64,000 nucleotides of DNA from Mycobacterium lepromatosis (GCF_000975265.2 NZ_CP083405.1:2294001-2358000), one strand, 5' to 3'; shown: positions 29,958 through 43,149, counted from the stretch's first letter. Translations and numbers: made by a program. Notes: generated by a model from the letters alone, not told the origin.

Positions 29958-31303
29958 ATGAGTTCCACCAATAACCACGAGGTGGTCAAGCTAGACCGAG
30001 TACCCTTACTGGTCGAGGCGGCCCGTATAGCAGCCACCTGTTGGCAAATCGCCCGTGCTGCCGCTCGTGTCGCCACCAAGTTGGCGGGTAAGGATTCGTG
30101 GCAGCAAAAGGTGATCCAGGAAATTCCGCAGACCTTTGCCGACCTCGGGCCGACGTACGTCAAGTTCGGACAGATCATCGCGTCTAGCCCCGGCGCATTT
30201 GGTGAGTCACTGGCGCGCGCATTCCGCAGCCTGCTCGACCAGGTGCCGCCAGCCGACACGAACGAGGTGCACAAGCTGTTCGTGGAGGAGCTTGGCGGCG
30301 CGCCGTCTAAGCTGTTCGCCAGCTTCTCCGAAGAACCGTTCGCGTCGGCGTCCATTGCTCAGGTGCACTCCGCGATCCTGCACAGCGGCGAGCACGTCGT
30401 CGTCAAGATTCAGCGGCCCGGCATCCGCCGCCGGGTCGCTGCCGACCTGCAGATCCTAAAGCGCTTCGCGCAAGCAATCGAACTAGCCAAGCTGGGCCGT
30501 CGGCTCTCGGCGCAAGACGTCGTCGCCGATTTTTCCGACAACCTTGCCGAAGAGCTGAATTTCCGTCTCGAGGCACAGTCGATGGAAGCGTGGGTCTCCT
30601 ACCTGCACACCTCGCCGCTAGGCAAGAACATCCGCGTGCCGAAGGTGCACTGGGACTTCACCGGAGAACGGGTGTTGACGATGGAGCAAGTACACGGCAT
30701 CCGCATAGACAATGCGGATGCCATCCGCAAGTCCGGCTTCGACGGCGTCGAGCTGGTCAAGGCGCTACTGTTCTCGGTGTTCGAGGGAGGTCTGCGACAC
30801 GGCCTGTTCCATGGCGACCTGCACGCGGGCAACCTGTATGTTGACGACCAAGGTCGCATCGTGTTCTTCGACTTCGGGATCATGGGACGCATCGACCCGC
30901 GCACCCGTTGGTTACTACGCGAATTGGCATTTGCCCTGCTGGTGAAAAAGGATCACGCGGCAGCCGGAAAAATCGTCGTGCTGATGGGCGCCGTGGGCAC
31001 GGTAAAACCCAAGGCTCAGGCTGCCAAAGACCTGGAAAGCTTCGCCACGCCTCTGGCCATGAAAACCCTCGGCGACATGTCCTACACTGATATCGGCCGG
31101 CAGCTGTCGGCGCTGGCCGATGCCTACGACGTTAAGTTGCCCCGCGAACTGGTGCTTATTGGCAAGCAATTCCTCTACGTCGAACGGTACATGAAGCTGC
31201 TGGCGCCGAAATGGCAGATAATGTTGGATCCGGAGCTGACGGGTTACTTCGCGAACTTTATGGTCGAGGTCAGCCGCGAGCATCAATCCGACGTGGAGGT
31301 CTA

Positions 31304-31304
<1 letters not shown>
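29958..31304 (+). CDS. ABC1/UbiB-type atypical kinase
   Basis: 448 residues from ATG 29958, chosen because conserved sequence starts at MSSTNNHEVVKLDRVPLL. The family marker KxGQ appears as PTYVKFGQIIASSPGAF, followed by the Ala-rich nucleotide loop ASASIAQVHSA (in place of a Gly-rich P-loop). The catalytic loop is HGLFHGDLHAGNL, and the metal-binding FFDFGIMG follows. UbiB/ABC1 proteins are ATPases or kinases linked to isoprenoid lipid and quinone metabolism; the mycobacterial substrate is not known. It overlaps the lipG GTG by one base, so the two are coupled, and both head the mycolate methyltransferase cluster (Rv0647c order). Confidence 0.9.
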
Positions 31305-33140
<1,836 letters not shown>

Positions 33141-33289
33141 CGGGCACTGTCTCTTGATCCGAGCAAATTCGATCGAGGTTTAAAGATGCAGTTATGCAAC
33201 GAATAGCGTGCCTCGAGCAAGACAGGGGATTTTTTCAGCACCTTTCGCCCGCTATTCTTGCCCATCGGTGTCGATGAGGGTTCAGAAAG

Positions 33290-34160
33290 GCACGCAAGGT
33301 CATGGCCAGGGAAGTGACGCCACAGGTAGCCGATGTCAGACGCACAACGATCTATCGGACGACTTCTTCCTCCTGTTTCTGGACCCCACCCCAGACCTAG
33401 AGCTGCGCATACTGCGAGCATGAGGACATGGACACTGGAAGAAACGCAACTCGTCAAGACCGACTTGACAGCTGGGCAAGCTGGGCTTGCAACCCCGATA
33501 TGACGTTGCTCGACAGGAGCTATGGTTGGATGCGCCACCATGCGGAGGACGATCGAGAATTACGAAATGAACGTCATCAGCCTGAAGTTGTCGAAAATTA
33601 GACCGCCCATGTTCAGAAATCGTTCGACCAGATAGACAGTCCACCCAGCAAGCGTATGGTGCTCGATGGTTGAGAGCAGTTCCGTGAGAATACCAACCGC
33701 ATCGTGTCAATCGGCGCATTCGAGCACTTTGGCCACGATCGCTACGGACGACCTCTTTGATCTCGCCCACAGCAGGCCCTACTTGACGACGGTGCGATGC
33801 CGCGGCACACGATCACTGAGCTGACCAAACAGCAGAAGATCGGCACGGCTTGCCGCTATCGCTCAAATAATAAATATAGTTCGTTTCTTCCGGTCTATCG
33901 TCACCGAAATTTTCCTGAGCAAACGGGTGCCAACCATTGAAATGGTGGAGGAGAATACGGCGAAAGCTAACTTCAAGCTAGCCTGTCACTAGTCGCTGCA
34001 GTCACACTAAGCACAAACCCTCGACTTGTGGGCTGAGACTCTCGAGAAGAACCAAAGTACGGCCATCGTGATTCAATCCGAACGAAGTCTACGAGCAGTA
34101 CTGAATAACTCACGGGATGCAACAAGCTGTTGTTCCGCGCCGGCTACATTGATCTCAAGC
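33290..34160 (+). pseudogene. mycolic acid cyclopropane synthase remnant (mmaA2-like)
   Basis: The paralogue can be followed end to end in mixed frames: EVTPQVADVRRTT, LWLLGLQPDMTLLD-like text near 33480-33515, DRYDDLFDLA near 33740, FFRSIVTEIFLSKRVPTIEMVEENTAKANFKL near 33885-33980, then QTLDLWAETLEKNQSTAIVIQSE near 34015-34080. The VEEqsAKtgF and QTLDLWAEaLqe pattern is closest to MmaA2 rather than to the other paralogues. Many stops and frameshifts. The intact enzyme makes the distal cyclopropane of alpha-mycolates. Confidence 0.85.
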
Positions 34161-34324
34161 AGTGCACCCTGGCGAGGGTAATGATCGCGCCAATCGGACT
34201 GCAATCTGACCGACTTCAATCGAGATAAAATAAAACAGAGTTAATATCTAGGATATCTTCGGTCTCGTGTAGAGTACCCGGAAAGGTTGCCTCGCCAAGG
34301 CGCCTATCCATCTAGGAGAACATA

Positions 34325-35230
34325 GTACCTGACAGCCCGGCGGGCGCCACACAGAGACAGTCTAGTACGGACGACGTTCAGACACACCACGGCCTTTCGA
34401 ACGAATTCATCGCACTGTTTCAGGACCCGACTTGCACCTACAGTTGCGCACGTTTTCCGTACGACGACATGACCCTGCACAAAGCGCAGGTCGCCAAACT
34501 CGTTGTGGCGCTCGACAAGCTGGAGCTACAGCTAGGAATAGATCCTGCTCGACATCGGCTGGGGCTGAGGTGATGAAGCGGATCACCTAGCACTATGACG
34601 TCAACGTCGTCGGGTTGACCTTGTCCAAGAACCAGAATGCTTACTGCAGACCGGTGCTCGACGAAGTTGTGCGAACCGCTCGCGGCGAGCGCCACTGTGC
34701 GACTAGGACTAGTAGGCCGACTTCGACGAGCCGGTGGACCATATCCTCATCATCGAAGCGTTAGAGCACTCCGGTTTTAGCGTTATGACGATTTCTTCAA
34801 GTTTGACTATACGCGTTCCCTCGCTGACGGAGTGATGCTGCTGCACTCGATCACCAGGCTGCATCCAAAGCAGGTCGTTGAGTGCAGCATACCTATGATG
34901 ATGGAGATAGCTAAGTTCATCTCATCAGGTTCATCATCAACGACATCTTCCCGAGAGCCGGCTGCCGATGATCGAGACCATCGAGGAACACTCAACGCAG
35001 GCCGGCTTCAATATAGCCCGCATCCAGTCACTGCAGCCGGACTTCGCCAAAGCCCTTGACCTGTCAGGCCGAGACTGGTCCAGATATGCAAGAACGAAGC
35101 TATCGCGATCCGGTCCAATGAGAGGCACATAAAGTACCTGACCGGTTGCGCCAAGGCATTCTGGATGGGCTACATCGACGGCAATCAGTTCACCCCCGAG
35201 AAGCAGAAGTTATGGTTGCACGTCGTATAA
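34325..35230 (+). pseudogene. hydroxymycolate O-methyltransferase remnant (mmaA3-like)
   Basis: N-terminal text SSTDDVQTHHGLSNEFIALFQDPTCTYSCA and DDMTLHKAQVAKL at 34360-34500 follows MmaA3 closely (the HEAQVAKL variant is specific). Later fragments are GVMLLHSITRLHPKQVVE near 34830, MEIAKFI, and a C-terminal [21 protein letters not shown] near 35130-35190. The SAM-binding motif is frameshifted (GLR then a stop near 34570). Loss of this enzyme would prevent conversion of hydroxy- to methoxymycolates. Confidence 0.87.
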
Positions 35231-35288
35231 AACCGACGCTTGGTACGTGCGTAAGGCAGTGAACATCATGCAGGAGAACAAGACGACA

Positions 35289-36185
35289 ATGACTGAGCAA
35301 CCGACTAGCCCGACAAAGACGCGGACGCGCTCCGAAGATATCCAGGCGCACTACGACCTTTCGAACGAATTCTTCGCCCTGTTTCAGGACCCCACCCGCA
35401 CCTACAGCTGCGCCTATTTCGAGCCACCAGACCTCACGCTCGAAGAAGCCCAGTACGCCAAGATCGACCTCAACCTGAACAAGCTGGATCTCCAGCCGGG
35501 CATGACTCTATTGGATATCGGCTGCGGTTGGGGCACCACCATGCGGCGCGCCGTTGAGAAGTACGATGTTAAAGTGATCGGTCTGACTTTGTCCAAGAAT
35601 CAACACGCCAGTTGTGAGCAGGTGCTAAACGCTCTCGACAGCAACCGTTCACGTCAAGTGCGGCTGCAAGGCTGGGAAGATTTCACCGAGCCAGTCGACC
35701 GGATCGTGTCGATCGAGGCCTTCGAGCACTTCGGGCACGAGAACTACGACGATTTCTTCAAGCGGTGTTTCAACATCATGCCCTCCGACGGTCGGATGAC
35801 GGTTCAAAGTAGTGTCAGCTACCACCCCTTCGACATGGCTGCCAGGGGTAAGAAGCTTAGCTTCGAAACGGCCCGCTTCATCAAGTTCATCATCACCGAG
35901 ATCTTTCCAGGTGGGCGGCTGCCGTCGACCAAAATGATGGTTGAACACGGCGAAAAGGCGGGATTTACCGTCCCCGAACCGCTGTCGCTGCAATCGCACT
36001 ATATCAAGACACTGCGAATTTGGGGCGACACCCTAGAGTCCAACCGGGCAAAGGCCATCGAAGTCACCTCTGAAGCGGTCTACAACCGGTACATGAAGTA
36101 CCTGCGCGGCTGCGCGCACTACTTCGCCGACGAGATGCTAGACTGCAGCCTAGTAACCTACCTCAAGCCGGGCGCCTTGGATTAG
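35289..36185 (+). CDS. mmaA4: hydroxymycolate synthase MmaA4
   Basis: 298 residues from the ATG at 35289. The longer frame (from 35247) adds 14 non-conserved residues. It is a SAM-dependent methyltransferase that acts on the distal double bond of meromycolate to make the hydroxymycolate precursor of oxygenated mycolates. Motifs: [20 protein letters not shown], the SAM loop [21 protein letters not shown], the conserved [17 protein letters not shown], and [19 protein letters not shown]. It is intact and very close to the M. tuberculosis protein, whereas mmaA3, which would use its product, is destroyed. Confidence 0.96.
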   Translation: MTEQPTSPTKTRTRSEDIQAHYDLSNEFFALFQDPTRTYSCAYFEPPDLTLEEAQYAKIDLNLNKLDLQPGMTLLDIGCGWGTTMRRAVEKYDVKVIGLTLSKNQHASCEQVLNALDSNRSRQVRLQGWEDFTEPVDRIVSIEAFEHFGHENYDDFFKRCFNIMPSDGRMTVQSSVSYHPFDMAARGKKLSFETARFIKFIITEIFPGGRLPSTKMMVEHGEKAGFTVPEPLSLQSHYIKTLRIWGDTLESNRAKAIEVTSEAVYNRYMKYLRGCAHYFADEMLDCSLVTYLKPGALD

Positions 36186-36290
36186 TTCCGCCCTAAATTT
36201 CGGGTAAATGGTTGGATTACTGGCTGTGCCGTTCGTCGAATAAGTAGTAAATGGGAGCACAAAACTTCGCTCACTACCGTAGGGAACGAA

Positions 36291-36970
36291 CATGCAGTAC
36301 TTCGCCCTGTTGATCAGCAAGGAACAAAATCTCACGCCCGACGAACGGGCCCCGTGATGGCCGTGTTTGAAGGCTTCTATTCCAAAGCTGTCGCGACGCT
36401 ATCGCTTGCCGGTGACGTCTTTACACCCATGGCTGTTGGGGTACAGATCACCGACAGCCCCGTCGTCAAAATAGCTTACGGCTACTACGTTTTCGAGGAC
36501 AAAAACCTCGACGAGGTGCTGGCGTTAGCGCGCTACATCCCGGTCACCTCGTATGGCGCCATGGAAGCGTGGCTCATGGTGGGCGGGAGGATCCCGCCGC
36601 AACCACTGGAGGGCATCAACTGGATCGCACTCTGTTGGAGCCGCCGGACCGGTCGGCGGATCTCGGCTCGCCACGCTGGAAGGCGATGGTGTTGAACACC
36701 AGAAGTTCGAATTCAAACCCGCCATAGGCGGACGTCACATAAGGGCCAATGCTAGTCTGCATAAGCTGGCCAACACGACCACCGTGCGGGTGCGCGACTA
36801 ACCGGAGCTCCTCATCACGGACGAGCCTTACGTGGAGGACACCGAAGTCGCCAACGGTTTCCTATATGTGTTTAACGCAAATGACCGCAACAAGTCAGTC
36901 AAGGCCGCATCCATGATCCCCGCCTCTACCGTGCAGCTGCAGCAGCTAACGGGTATCTCGGCCCTGTAAA
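36291..36970 (+). pseudogene. DGPF (YCII-related) double-domain protein remnant
   Basis: The start MQYFALLISKEQNLTPDER is followed in other frames by EGFYSKAVATLSLAGDVFTPMA, GYYVFEDKNLDEVLALARYIPVTSYGAMEAWLM near 36480-36580, KFEFKPAIGG near 36705, and a second-domain motif EPYVEDTEVANGFLYVF near 36825-36880 with AASMIPASTVQLQQL. The pattern is two YCII/DGPF domains in tandem. Such proteins are the usual partner of ECF42-type sigma factors, and a remnant of one follows directly. The M. tuberculosis mmaA4-rplA interval, as I recall it, has neither gene. Confidence 0.7.
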
Positions 36971-36989
36971 CCCAGCCAATAACAAGCCT

Positions 36990-37800
36990 GGACAGCGTCT
37001 TTCGTCTCGGGAGTGCAGACCCGGCCGTCGCCGTGCTCACACGGTGGTCCAAGGAGCCTCACCATCACGTAAAACACCGTATATTAAAGTTTGCCCCGAG
37101 GAGTTTCGCGGCTGATCCCTTTACGGCGTTCCCTATCTACCTCGGCAGGAGGCTGGCGACCGTAACACGCAACCACGCCCGTAATCTACTAGGCCGCGAA
37201 TCAGCTACGTCTCGGAAAGAAATTGTCTGCTGTGAAAAGCCACGTAGACGACATCCGGGGACGTACCGGTCGGCTGCAACCCGCGTACGGCTGCGATGCG
37301 GAGTGGCGGATAATGTTCGTCTGAGTGCACCCGGCACTGGATCGCCAGTCACTACTCGCACTCACGCTGCGGTTGGTGTCCGGGTTGACCTTCGCCAAGA
37401 TCGCACGTGCGCTGCTGCAGACGAATACCGTGCTCGGCAAGCGAATAACCGGCGCCGAGAACAAAGATCCGGCACACCAATATCCCGGTGCAGGTGCTGC
37501 CCGGCGAGCTGTTGCCTCAGCCACAACACATAAAGCGCGGCCGCAACCAGCCATCGACACCAACGCCGGCACAGTGGGCTCGCTCGAGGATCAAGACCGC
37601 CATCGGTGGTATCCACGACCACACCACCGGTGGCCTGGACCGCCTGCTACAGACCCAAGGTTTGGGCCCGTATCTGCCGTCAGCAATGATCACCGCATGC
37701 ACGTTGCGGCACCGACACTGGCCTAGCCACGCTGAAGCAGGTGGCGCATGATCCCCGAAACTGCCCGCTCGTTGCATCGCATCGGTGCGCACCAATCGGC
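36990..37800 (+). pseudogene. ECF sigma factor remnant, ECF42-like
   Basis: Fragments in changing frames follow the ECF42 layout. AEWRIMFV (the family has RLRLIFTCCHPAL) is followed by HPALDRQSLLALTLRLVSGLTFAKIARALLQT at 37325-37430. This is sigma region 4 with the LTTAEIARAFL helix. The long C-terminal extension of this group is seen as SLEDQDRHRW near 37580 and LDRLLQTQGLGPYLPSAMITAC near 37635-37700. The N-terminal region 2 is only traceable as VFRLGSADPAVAVLTR near 37000. It is adjacent to its expected DGPF partner. Confidence 0.7.
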
Positions 37801-37918
37801 TGAGCCGCGCGAACAGGCCCACCGAAACCGTCACCTAGTACAGAATCGCTTTGACAACAAGCGAATCCAAACCAAGACAGACCTTTCTGCTGCGCCGCAT
37901 AGCACCGATTGATGCGTG

Positions 37919-38626
37919 CTACACCTCGGCGAAATTCCGGGTTATCGACGGGTCGACCGGAATGCCGGGGCCCATAGTCGTCGACACGGTGACCCGCTTC
38001 AGGTAACGGCCCTTCGACGACGACGGCTTGAGCCGAAGCACCTCATCAAGCGCGGCGCCGTAGTTCTCCGCCAGCTGCTTCTCATCGAACGATGCCTTGC
38101 CAATCACAAAGTGCAAATTGGCCTGTTTGTCCACCCGGAAGTTGATCTTGCCGCCCTTGATGTCAGCAACGGCCTTGGCGACGTCGGGGGTGACGGTGCC
38201 GGTCTTGGGGTTTGGCATCAGGCCACGTGGACCCAATACCCGAGCGATACGACCAACCTTGGCCATCTGATCGGGTGTCGCGACCGCGGCGTCGAACTCC
38301 AGCCAGCCGCTCTGAATCTTTTCGATCAGATCTTCGCTGCCAACCACATCAGCTCCCGCAGCTACGGCAACATCCGCTTTTTCGCCGACGGCGAACACCG
38401 CGATCCGGGCGGTCTTACCGGTGCCGTGTGGCAGGTTAACCGTGCCACGGACCATTTGGTCTGCCCTACGCGGGTCGACACCCAGCCGGATTGCCACCTC
38501 GACGGTCGCATCCTGTTTTGTTGACGACGTCTCTTTGGCGAGCTTGGCCGCCTGCAGTGGAGTGTAGAGGTTGGTGCGGTCCACCTTCGCGGCAGCAGCG
38601 CGATAAGCCTTGCTGCTTTTGCTCAT
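37919..38626 (-). CDS. rplA: 50S ribosomal protein L1
   Basis: 235 residues from the ATG that opens [17 protein letters not shown]; the longer frame adds only four codons. L1 forms the mobile stalk near the E site and is a translational repressor in many bacteria. The conserved [17 protein letters not shown] motif is present. It follows rplK by about 130 bp on the minus strand, in the usual secE-nusG-rplK-rplA order. It converges with the decayed sigma factor gene. Confidence 0.98.
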   Translation of the reverse strand: MSKSSKAYRAAAAKVDRTNLYTPLQAAKLAKETSSTKQDATVEVAIRLGVDPRRADQMVRGTVNLPHGTGKTARIAVFAVGEKADVAVAAGADVVGSEDLIEKIQSGWLEFDAAVATPDQMAKVGRIARVLGPRGLMPNPKTGTVTPDVAKAVADIKGGKINFRVDKQANLHFVIGKASFDEKQLAENYGAALDEVLRLKPSSSKGRYLKRVTVSTTMGPGIPVDPSITRNFAEV

Positions 38627-38756
38627 TAAACTATCCAATCTTGGTGATGGGTCGTGGTTGGCAAGCGGGCCGAAGCTGGCCCTCCCACTTCATGTTTCGT
38701 CGAACTCTCACTCGGGCCGCGAACGGCCACGGATCGTCGTCCGACGGGGTGAACTA

Positions 38757-39185
38757 TTACTCGACAGTGATGCCCATCGACCTGGCAGTACCGGCAATGA
38801 TCTTGGCGGCGGCGTCGATGTCTTTGGCGTTGAGGTCAGCCTTCTTGGTTTCAGCAATCCCACGAACTTGATCCCAGCTGACCTTAGCAACCTTAGACTT
38901 GTGCGGCTCCGCCACCCCCTTGCCCAAACCGGCAGCATCGAGAAGCAGCTTAGCGGCGGGCGGCGTCTTTAACACGAAAGTGAAGCTGCGGTCCTCATAG
39001 ACCGTGATCTCCACCGGTATGACCCGGCCACGCTGGTTCTCAGTGGCAGCGTTGTACGCCTTGCAGAACTCCATGATGTTGACGCCGTGCTGACCGAGCG
39101 CGGGTCCGACCGGCGGTGCAGGGGTGGCCTGCCCCGCCTGAATCTGAAGCCTGATCAGCCTGGCGACCTTCTTCTTCGTGGCCAT
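38757..39185 (-). CDS. rplK: 50S ribosomal protein L11
   Basis: 142 residues, ATG start. The N-terminal domain shows [36 protein letters not shown], and the rRNA-binding C-terminal domain ends [12 protein letters not shown]11 binds the GTPase-associated 23S rRNA region and is needed for stringent-factor sensing of stalled ribosomes. It starts 28 bp after nusG and is co-directional with rplA. Confidence 0.99.
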   Translation of the reverse strand: MATKKKVARLIRLQIQAGQATPAPPVGPALGQHGVNIMEFCKAYNAATENQRGRVIPVEITVYEDRSFTFVLKTPPAAKLLLDAAGLGKGVAEPHKSKVAKVSWDQVRGIAETKKADLNAKDIDAAAKIIAGTARSMGITVE

Positions 39186-39213
39186 TGGGTTTTCGTTGTT
39201 CCTTCCTCGGGGT

Positions 39214-39960
<747 letters not shown>

Positions 39961-39977
39961 CTAATCACTTTCGAGCC

Positions 39978-40418
39978 TCAGCCGAACACCAACAGCACCA
40001 GCTTGGCCAGACCAAAATCAGTAAGGCCAACCAATGCCACCATAAAGGCAAGAAACGCCAACACAACTGAAGTGTAAGTGAGCATTTGTTTGCGGTTAGG
40101 CCAGATAACTTTCCGCATCTCTGCAACGACCTGCTTGAGGTAGTTGTAGATGAATACAATCGGGTTAGTCGAGCGATCCTTCGATTTCTTCGGCTTTTTG
40201 GCCTTGCCTCCCTTAGAACTACCAGCCTCAGTCGACGACTCTTCGACCTCGACGTTGGCTCCCGTATCCGCGGCATCCGCTGCTCGCTGCCGAGACCGCT
40301 TGCCGATAGGGCGTTGCGGTCGAGTTACCGGTTTTGTGACCACAGCCGTTCGGCCGCAGCTCCCACGACCGTCTTCGATGCCACCGCCATCGCTGGCCAC
40401 GTAGCCCTCGTCGCTCAC
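39978..40418 (-). CDS. secE: preprotein translocase subunit SecE
   Basis: 146 residues, GTG start. The long hydrophilic N-terminal extension (about 85 residues, with [10 protein letters not shown]) is typical for mycobacteria. The SecE core follows: an amphipathic helix [24 protein letters not shown] and one membrane helix [28 protein letters not shown]. It clamps SecY in the translocon. It is followed by nusG after 32 bp and preceded by tRNA-Trp. Confidence 0.96.
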   Translation of the reverse strand: MSDEGYVASDGGGIEDGRGSCGRTAVVTKPVTRPQRPIGKRSRQRAADAADTGANVEVEESSTEAGSSKGGKAKKPKKSKDRSTNPIVFIYNYLKQVVAEMRKVIWPNRKQMLTYTSVVLAFLAFMVALVGLTDFGLAKLVLLVFG

Positions 40419-40511
40419 CGCGTGCTCCTTTGTTCGCTAGATATTCTCGCGAGCTTTCCCGCTCTGATGGGATACCCCCTAGTGTCCACCATGACACGTC
40501 TTTGCCTTCGG

Positions 40512-40584
<73 letters not shown>

Positions 40585-40753
40585 TCGCGGCCGGTCTGGC
40601 CCAGCCAGACCGATCCAGCCAACCCATATACATCGGGGCGTACATGAAACGCGCCCCCCGCTCGTTCAACTTACGGAAAGCGCGCTTACACTCAACCACC
40701 CCCAGGTCTGGGTGTACTCGATTCCACTCAATCGCAGAAAAGCTAATAACAAG

Positions 40754-41254
40754 TTACGCGCTTCTGATGACCTGCCCAGATTCTTTGTCCCATTTTAGCT
40801 GACTGGAGTTGTCGCCTTGCTGACCCATCAACGTGGTGTAGGCCTCCATCACCAACTCGCCACCGTCGCTGGTACAGCTGTTCTTGGTCACCACGATATC
40901 GGCACCAAAACGTTCGTCCACCGAATGGATGTCCATTCGAGCCCACAGCTTGTCCCCGACAAGCACCGGCTTGTGGAAGACAAAGCGTTGGTCGACCTGC
41001 ACGATCCGCATGGTCTCCATTCCTACGTCGACATTACGGAAAAAATCCAACTGGACGTATTTAGCGAAGATCGTCACAAACGTCAGCGGAGCAACGATCG
41101 CACCATAGCCGAGTTCAGCGGCCGCATCCTCGCTGAAGTAGGCGGGATGATCGCACTTGATAGCTCGGGCGAACTCGCGGCATTGCTCGCGGCCCACAAT
41201 GAAGTAGTCTGGATACCGCCAGACCATCCCGCGGATATCAGTTTTCAGCGTCAT
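40754..41254 (-). CDS. hadC: (3R)-hydroxyacyl-ACP dehydratase subunit HadC
   Basis: 166 residues, ATG start only 3 bp after the hadB stop. It is a hotdog-fold, MaoC-like subunit that pairs with HadB. The HadBC dehydratase acts late in FAS-II elongation of meromycolate chains. The family N-terminus MTLKTDIRGMVWRYPDYFIVGREQ and the VAPLTFVTIFAKYVQLDF segment are intact. HadC supplies the substrate tunnel and lacks the hydratase catalytic motif, which HadB carries. It is the last gene of hadA-hadB-hadC. Confidence 0.96.
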   Translation of the reverse strand: MTLKTDIRGMVWRYPDYFIVGREQCREFARAIKCDHPAYFSEDAAAELGYGAIVAPLTFVTIFAKYVQLDFFRNVDVGMETMRIVQVDQRFVFHKPVLVGDKLWARMDIHSVDERFGADIVVTKNSCTSDGGELVMEAYTTLMGQQGDNSSQLKWDKESGQVIRSA

Positions 41255-41257
41255 AAG

Positions 41258-41686
41258 CTACGCCAGTTTCGCTGAAGCGATAGCCCGGCCGAAAATCTTC
41301 TTGCCACCGGTTGTGGCCGAGAGAGCGATGGTCACCGACTTGGTCTCCGGATCAACCGACTTCACCTTACCGCTAAACGCCAGCACGGCGCCTTGGCCGT
41401 CGTTGGGCACCGGCACTACCGCAGTAAACCGCACGTTATACTCGATGACCGCACCTGGGTCACCGACCCACGAGGTGACGTATCCGCCGCCAATACCCAT
41501 TGTCAGCATTCCATGGGCGATCGCGGTGTCTAGCCCCACCACCTTGGCGATTTCGTCGTCCCAGTGGATCGGGTTCAAGTCCCCCGAAACCCCTGCGTAA
41601 TTCACCAAATCTTGGCGGGTAAGCGGGTAGGTTTTTTCCGGCAGCAAGTCACCAACCTTGACCGAACTAAACTCACGCAGCGCCAT
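41258..41686 (-). CDS. hadB: (3R)-hydroxyacyl-ACP dehydratase catalytic subunit HadB
   Basis: 142 residues from the ATG of MALREFSSVKVGD. A longer frame to 41707 adds seven residues and is not favoured by family length. The hydratase-2 motif SGDLNPIHWDDEIAKVVGLDTAIAHGMLTMG carries the catalytic Asp and His. It works with HadA or HadC in FAS-II. Its start overlaps the hadA stop by 14 bp, so translation of the three subunits is coupled. Confidence 0.97.
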   Translation of the reverse strand: MALREFSSVKVGDLLPEKTYPLTRQDLVNYAGVSGDLNPIHWDDEIAKVVGLDTAIAHGMLTMGIGGGYVTSWVGDPGAVIEYNVRFTAVVPVPNDGQGAVLAFSGKVKSVDPETKSVTIALSATTGGKKIFGRAIASAKLA

Positions 41687-42152
41687 CAGAAAATCCCTCT
41701 TCTCCATCCTCGCCTACACGACCCGCCAGGGTCGTGTAGGTCTCCTGGACGATGTCACCGACCTCATTGGTGACGACATTCTTGGTCACGATGATCCGGG
41801 TGCCGTGCGCCTCACGCATCGAATCCACGTAGACGTCGCAGTACAGCTTGTCGCCCGCCACAATCGGCTTGACGAATTTCAGCACTTGATCGATTTGTAC
41901 GATCTGCTGGTCGGTTACCGCGATGTTCGCGTGCTTGAAAAACGCCGACTGCGCCTTGTAGCCGAATAAGCAGATGAACGTCAACGGCGCCAGCAGCCCC
42001 TTGTAGCCGAGTTCGGCTGCCGCGTCCTCTTCGAAGTATGAGATATCCTCGTTTTGCACAGCTACCGCGTACTCACGGATCTTTTCGCGCTCTACTTCGT
42101 AGTGGTCAGGGTACCGGTAGTGCATTCCGACGATGTTTGTGGTCAAACCCAA
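41673..42152 (-). CDS. hadA: (3R)-hydroxyacyl-ACP dehydratase subunit HadA
   Basis: 159 residues from a TTG at 42152. This start aligns MGLTTNIVGMHYRYPDHYEVERE with the M. tuberculosis start, and no ATG fits better except the internal one before HYRYPDHY. It forms the HadAB dehydratase for earlier meromycolate elongation and is a subunit inactivated by thiocarbamide drugs; the Cys usually modified by these drugs may be the one in TFICLFGYKAQ. Co-transcribed with hadB and hadC. It follows rpmG by about 45 bp. Confidence 0.95.
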   Translation of the reverse strand: MGLTTNIVGMHYRYPDHYEVEREKIREYAVAVQNEDISYFEEDAAAELGYKGLLAPLTFICLFGYKAQSAFFKHANIAVTDQQIVQIDQVLKFVKPIVAGDKLYCDVYVDSMREAHGTRIIVTKNVVTNEVGDIVQETYTTLAGRVGEDGEEGFSDGAA

Positions 42153-42198
42153 GGCTGTAAAACCTACCTAGTCACTCTTGGTAACCGCTTACGGGCGG

Positions 42199-42366
42199 CT
42201 ACCGTGTCTCACGATGGGACTGGTGCTTGCCGCAATTTCGGCAGAACTTCTTCAGCTCCATCCGATCGGGGTCGTTGCGCCGATTCTTATTGGTGATGTA
42301 GTTACGGTGCTTGCACACCTCGCATGCCAGTGTGATCTTCGGCCGCACATCGGTACTGGAAGCCAT
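42199..42366 (-). CDS. rpmG: 50S ribosomal protein L33
   Basis: 55 residues, ATG start, too short for the usual ORF cut-offs. The sequence [18 protein letters not shown] continues with [24 protein letters not shown] and [13 protein letters not shown]. It has two CxxC pairs, i.e. the zinc-binding (C+) form of L33. It lies between tRNA-Met and hadA on the same strand, as rpmG2 does in M. tuberculosis. Confidence 0.96.
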   Translation of the reverse strand: MASSTDVRPKITLACEVCKHRNYITNKNRRNDPDRMELKKFCRNCGKHQSHRETR

Positions 42367-42414
42367 AACGATTCTCTCTCAAATCTAGTGTCAAACATTT
42401 CGTCATTTGTGTTG

Positions 42415-42488
<74 letters not shown>

Positions 42489-42541
42489 TCTGGGCTACCT
42501 CATCCTCGGATTCAAGGCCGCCTACTGTTCGGCTTCCGCCG

Positions 42542-42614
42542 AGCCCCCTAACGGAATCGAACCGTTGACCTTTTCCTTACCATGGAAACGCTCTACCGAC
42601 TGAGCTAAGGGGGC
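42542..42614 (-). tRNA. thrT: tRNA-Thr (anticodon GGT)
   Basis: A 73-nt cloverleaf on the minus strand: acceptor GCCCCCT with AGGGGGC, D arm GCTCAGTCGGTAGAGC, anticodon stem TTTCC/GGAAA with loop ATGGTAA, T arm AACGGTTCGATTCCGTT. It reads ACC/ACU codons. It forms a cluster with tRNA-Met and rpmG. Confidence 0.96.
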
Positions 42615-42780
42615 CGTTCTAATCCGAAGCAACCAGTCGCGCCGCGGGCCTAGAAGTTAGAGTACAGCCTGGTGCACAATGCCACCAAACCACGGGGGGC
42701 GTGATGGCGGTCAGCTGGGAAAGTCGTGAAGCGTTAATTAATTATAATTACACAATGAACAGACGATGGCTATCCCGGGA

Positions 42781-42996
42781 TCACCCGGCGTCGTTGCTTC
42801 GGCTCGTAAGCCAAGCATCGGGGTTGCTGAACTCGTCATATTCTGGATCTTGTTCTGCGGGATTTCCGACACTGGCCTCGCCAAGGAGAGCCTTTAGCGC
42901 CAAATGGACAGCCTCTCGTCTGCCTAACAACCCGTACCGACGTATGACCTCTTGGACTAGGTCGTCGTCAACCTCTATCTCGACCTTCTTCAGCAT
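42781..42996 (-). CDS. VapB-like antitoxin, orphan
   Basis: 71 residues. The N-terminal half VEIEVDDDLVQEVIRRYGLLGRREAVHLAL resembles the ribbon-helix-helix DNA-binding domain of VapB antitoxins, and the acidic C-terminal tail could be the toxin-binding part. No VapC-type PIN domain gene is next to it, so it is an orphan or has a different function. There is no Shine-Dalgarno. A -10-like TACTAT ends 7 bases before the ATG, which would make the mRNA leaderless. The same small gene occurs near rpmG2 in M. tuberculosis, so it was kept despite genome decay. Confidence 0.7.
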   Translation of the reverse strand: MLKKVEIEVDDDLVQEVIRRYGLLGRREAVHLALKALLGEASVGNPAEQDPEYDEFSNPDAWLTSRSNDAG

Positions 42997-43149
42997 TAGG
43001 CCAATAGTACCCGGTAGCTCTAGCCCGAGGTCCGATGAATACTGGCGACACTTAAAATGTACGCCATCAATCGGTAACTTGCCGACAATTTATGCGATGG
43101 CGCTCTGGACAGTCTTGGACGAGTATTAGACGGGACCTAGTCTAGTGAC

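Noticed and set aside
37916..38524. 202-codon plus-strand frame over rplA
   Set aside because: It is the complement of the conserved L1 coding sequence.
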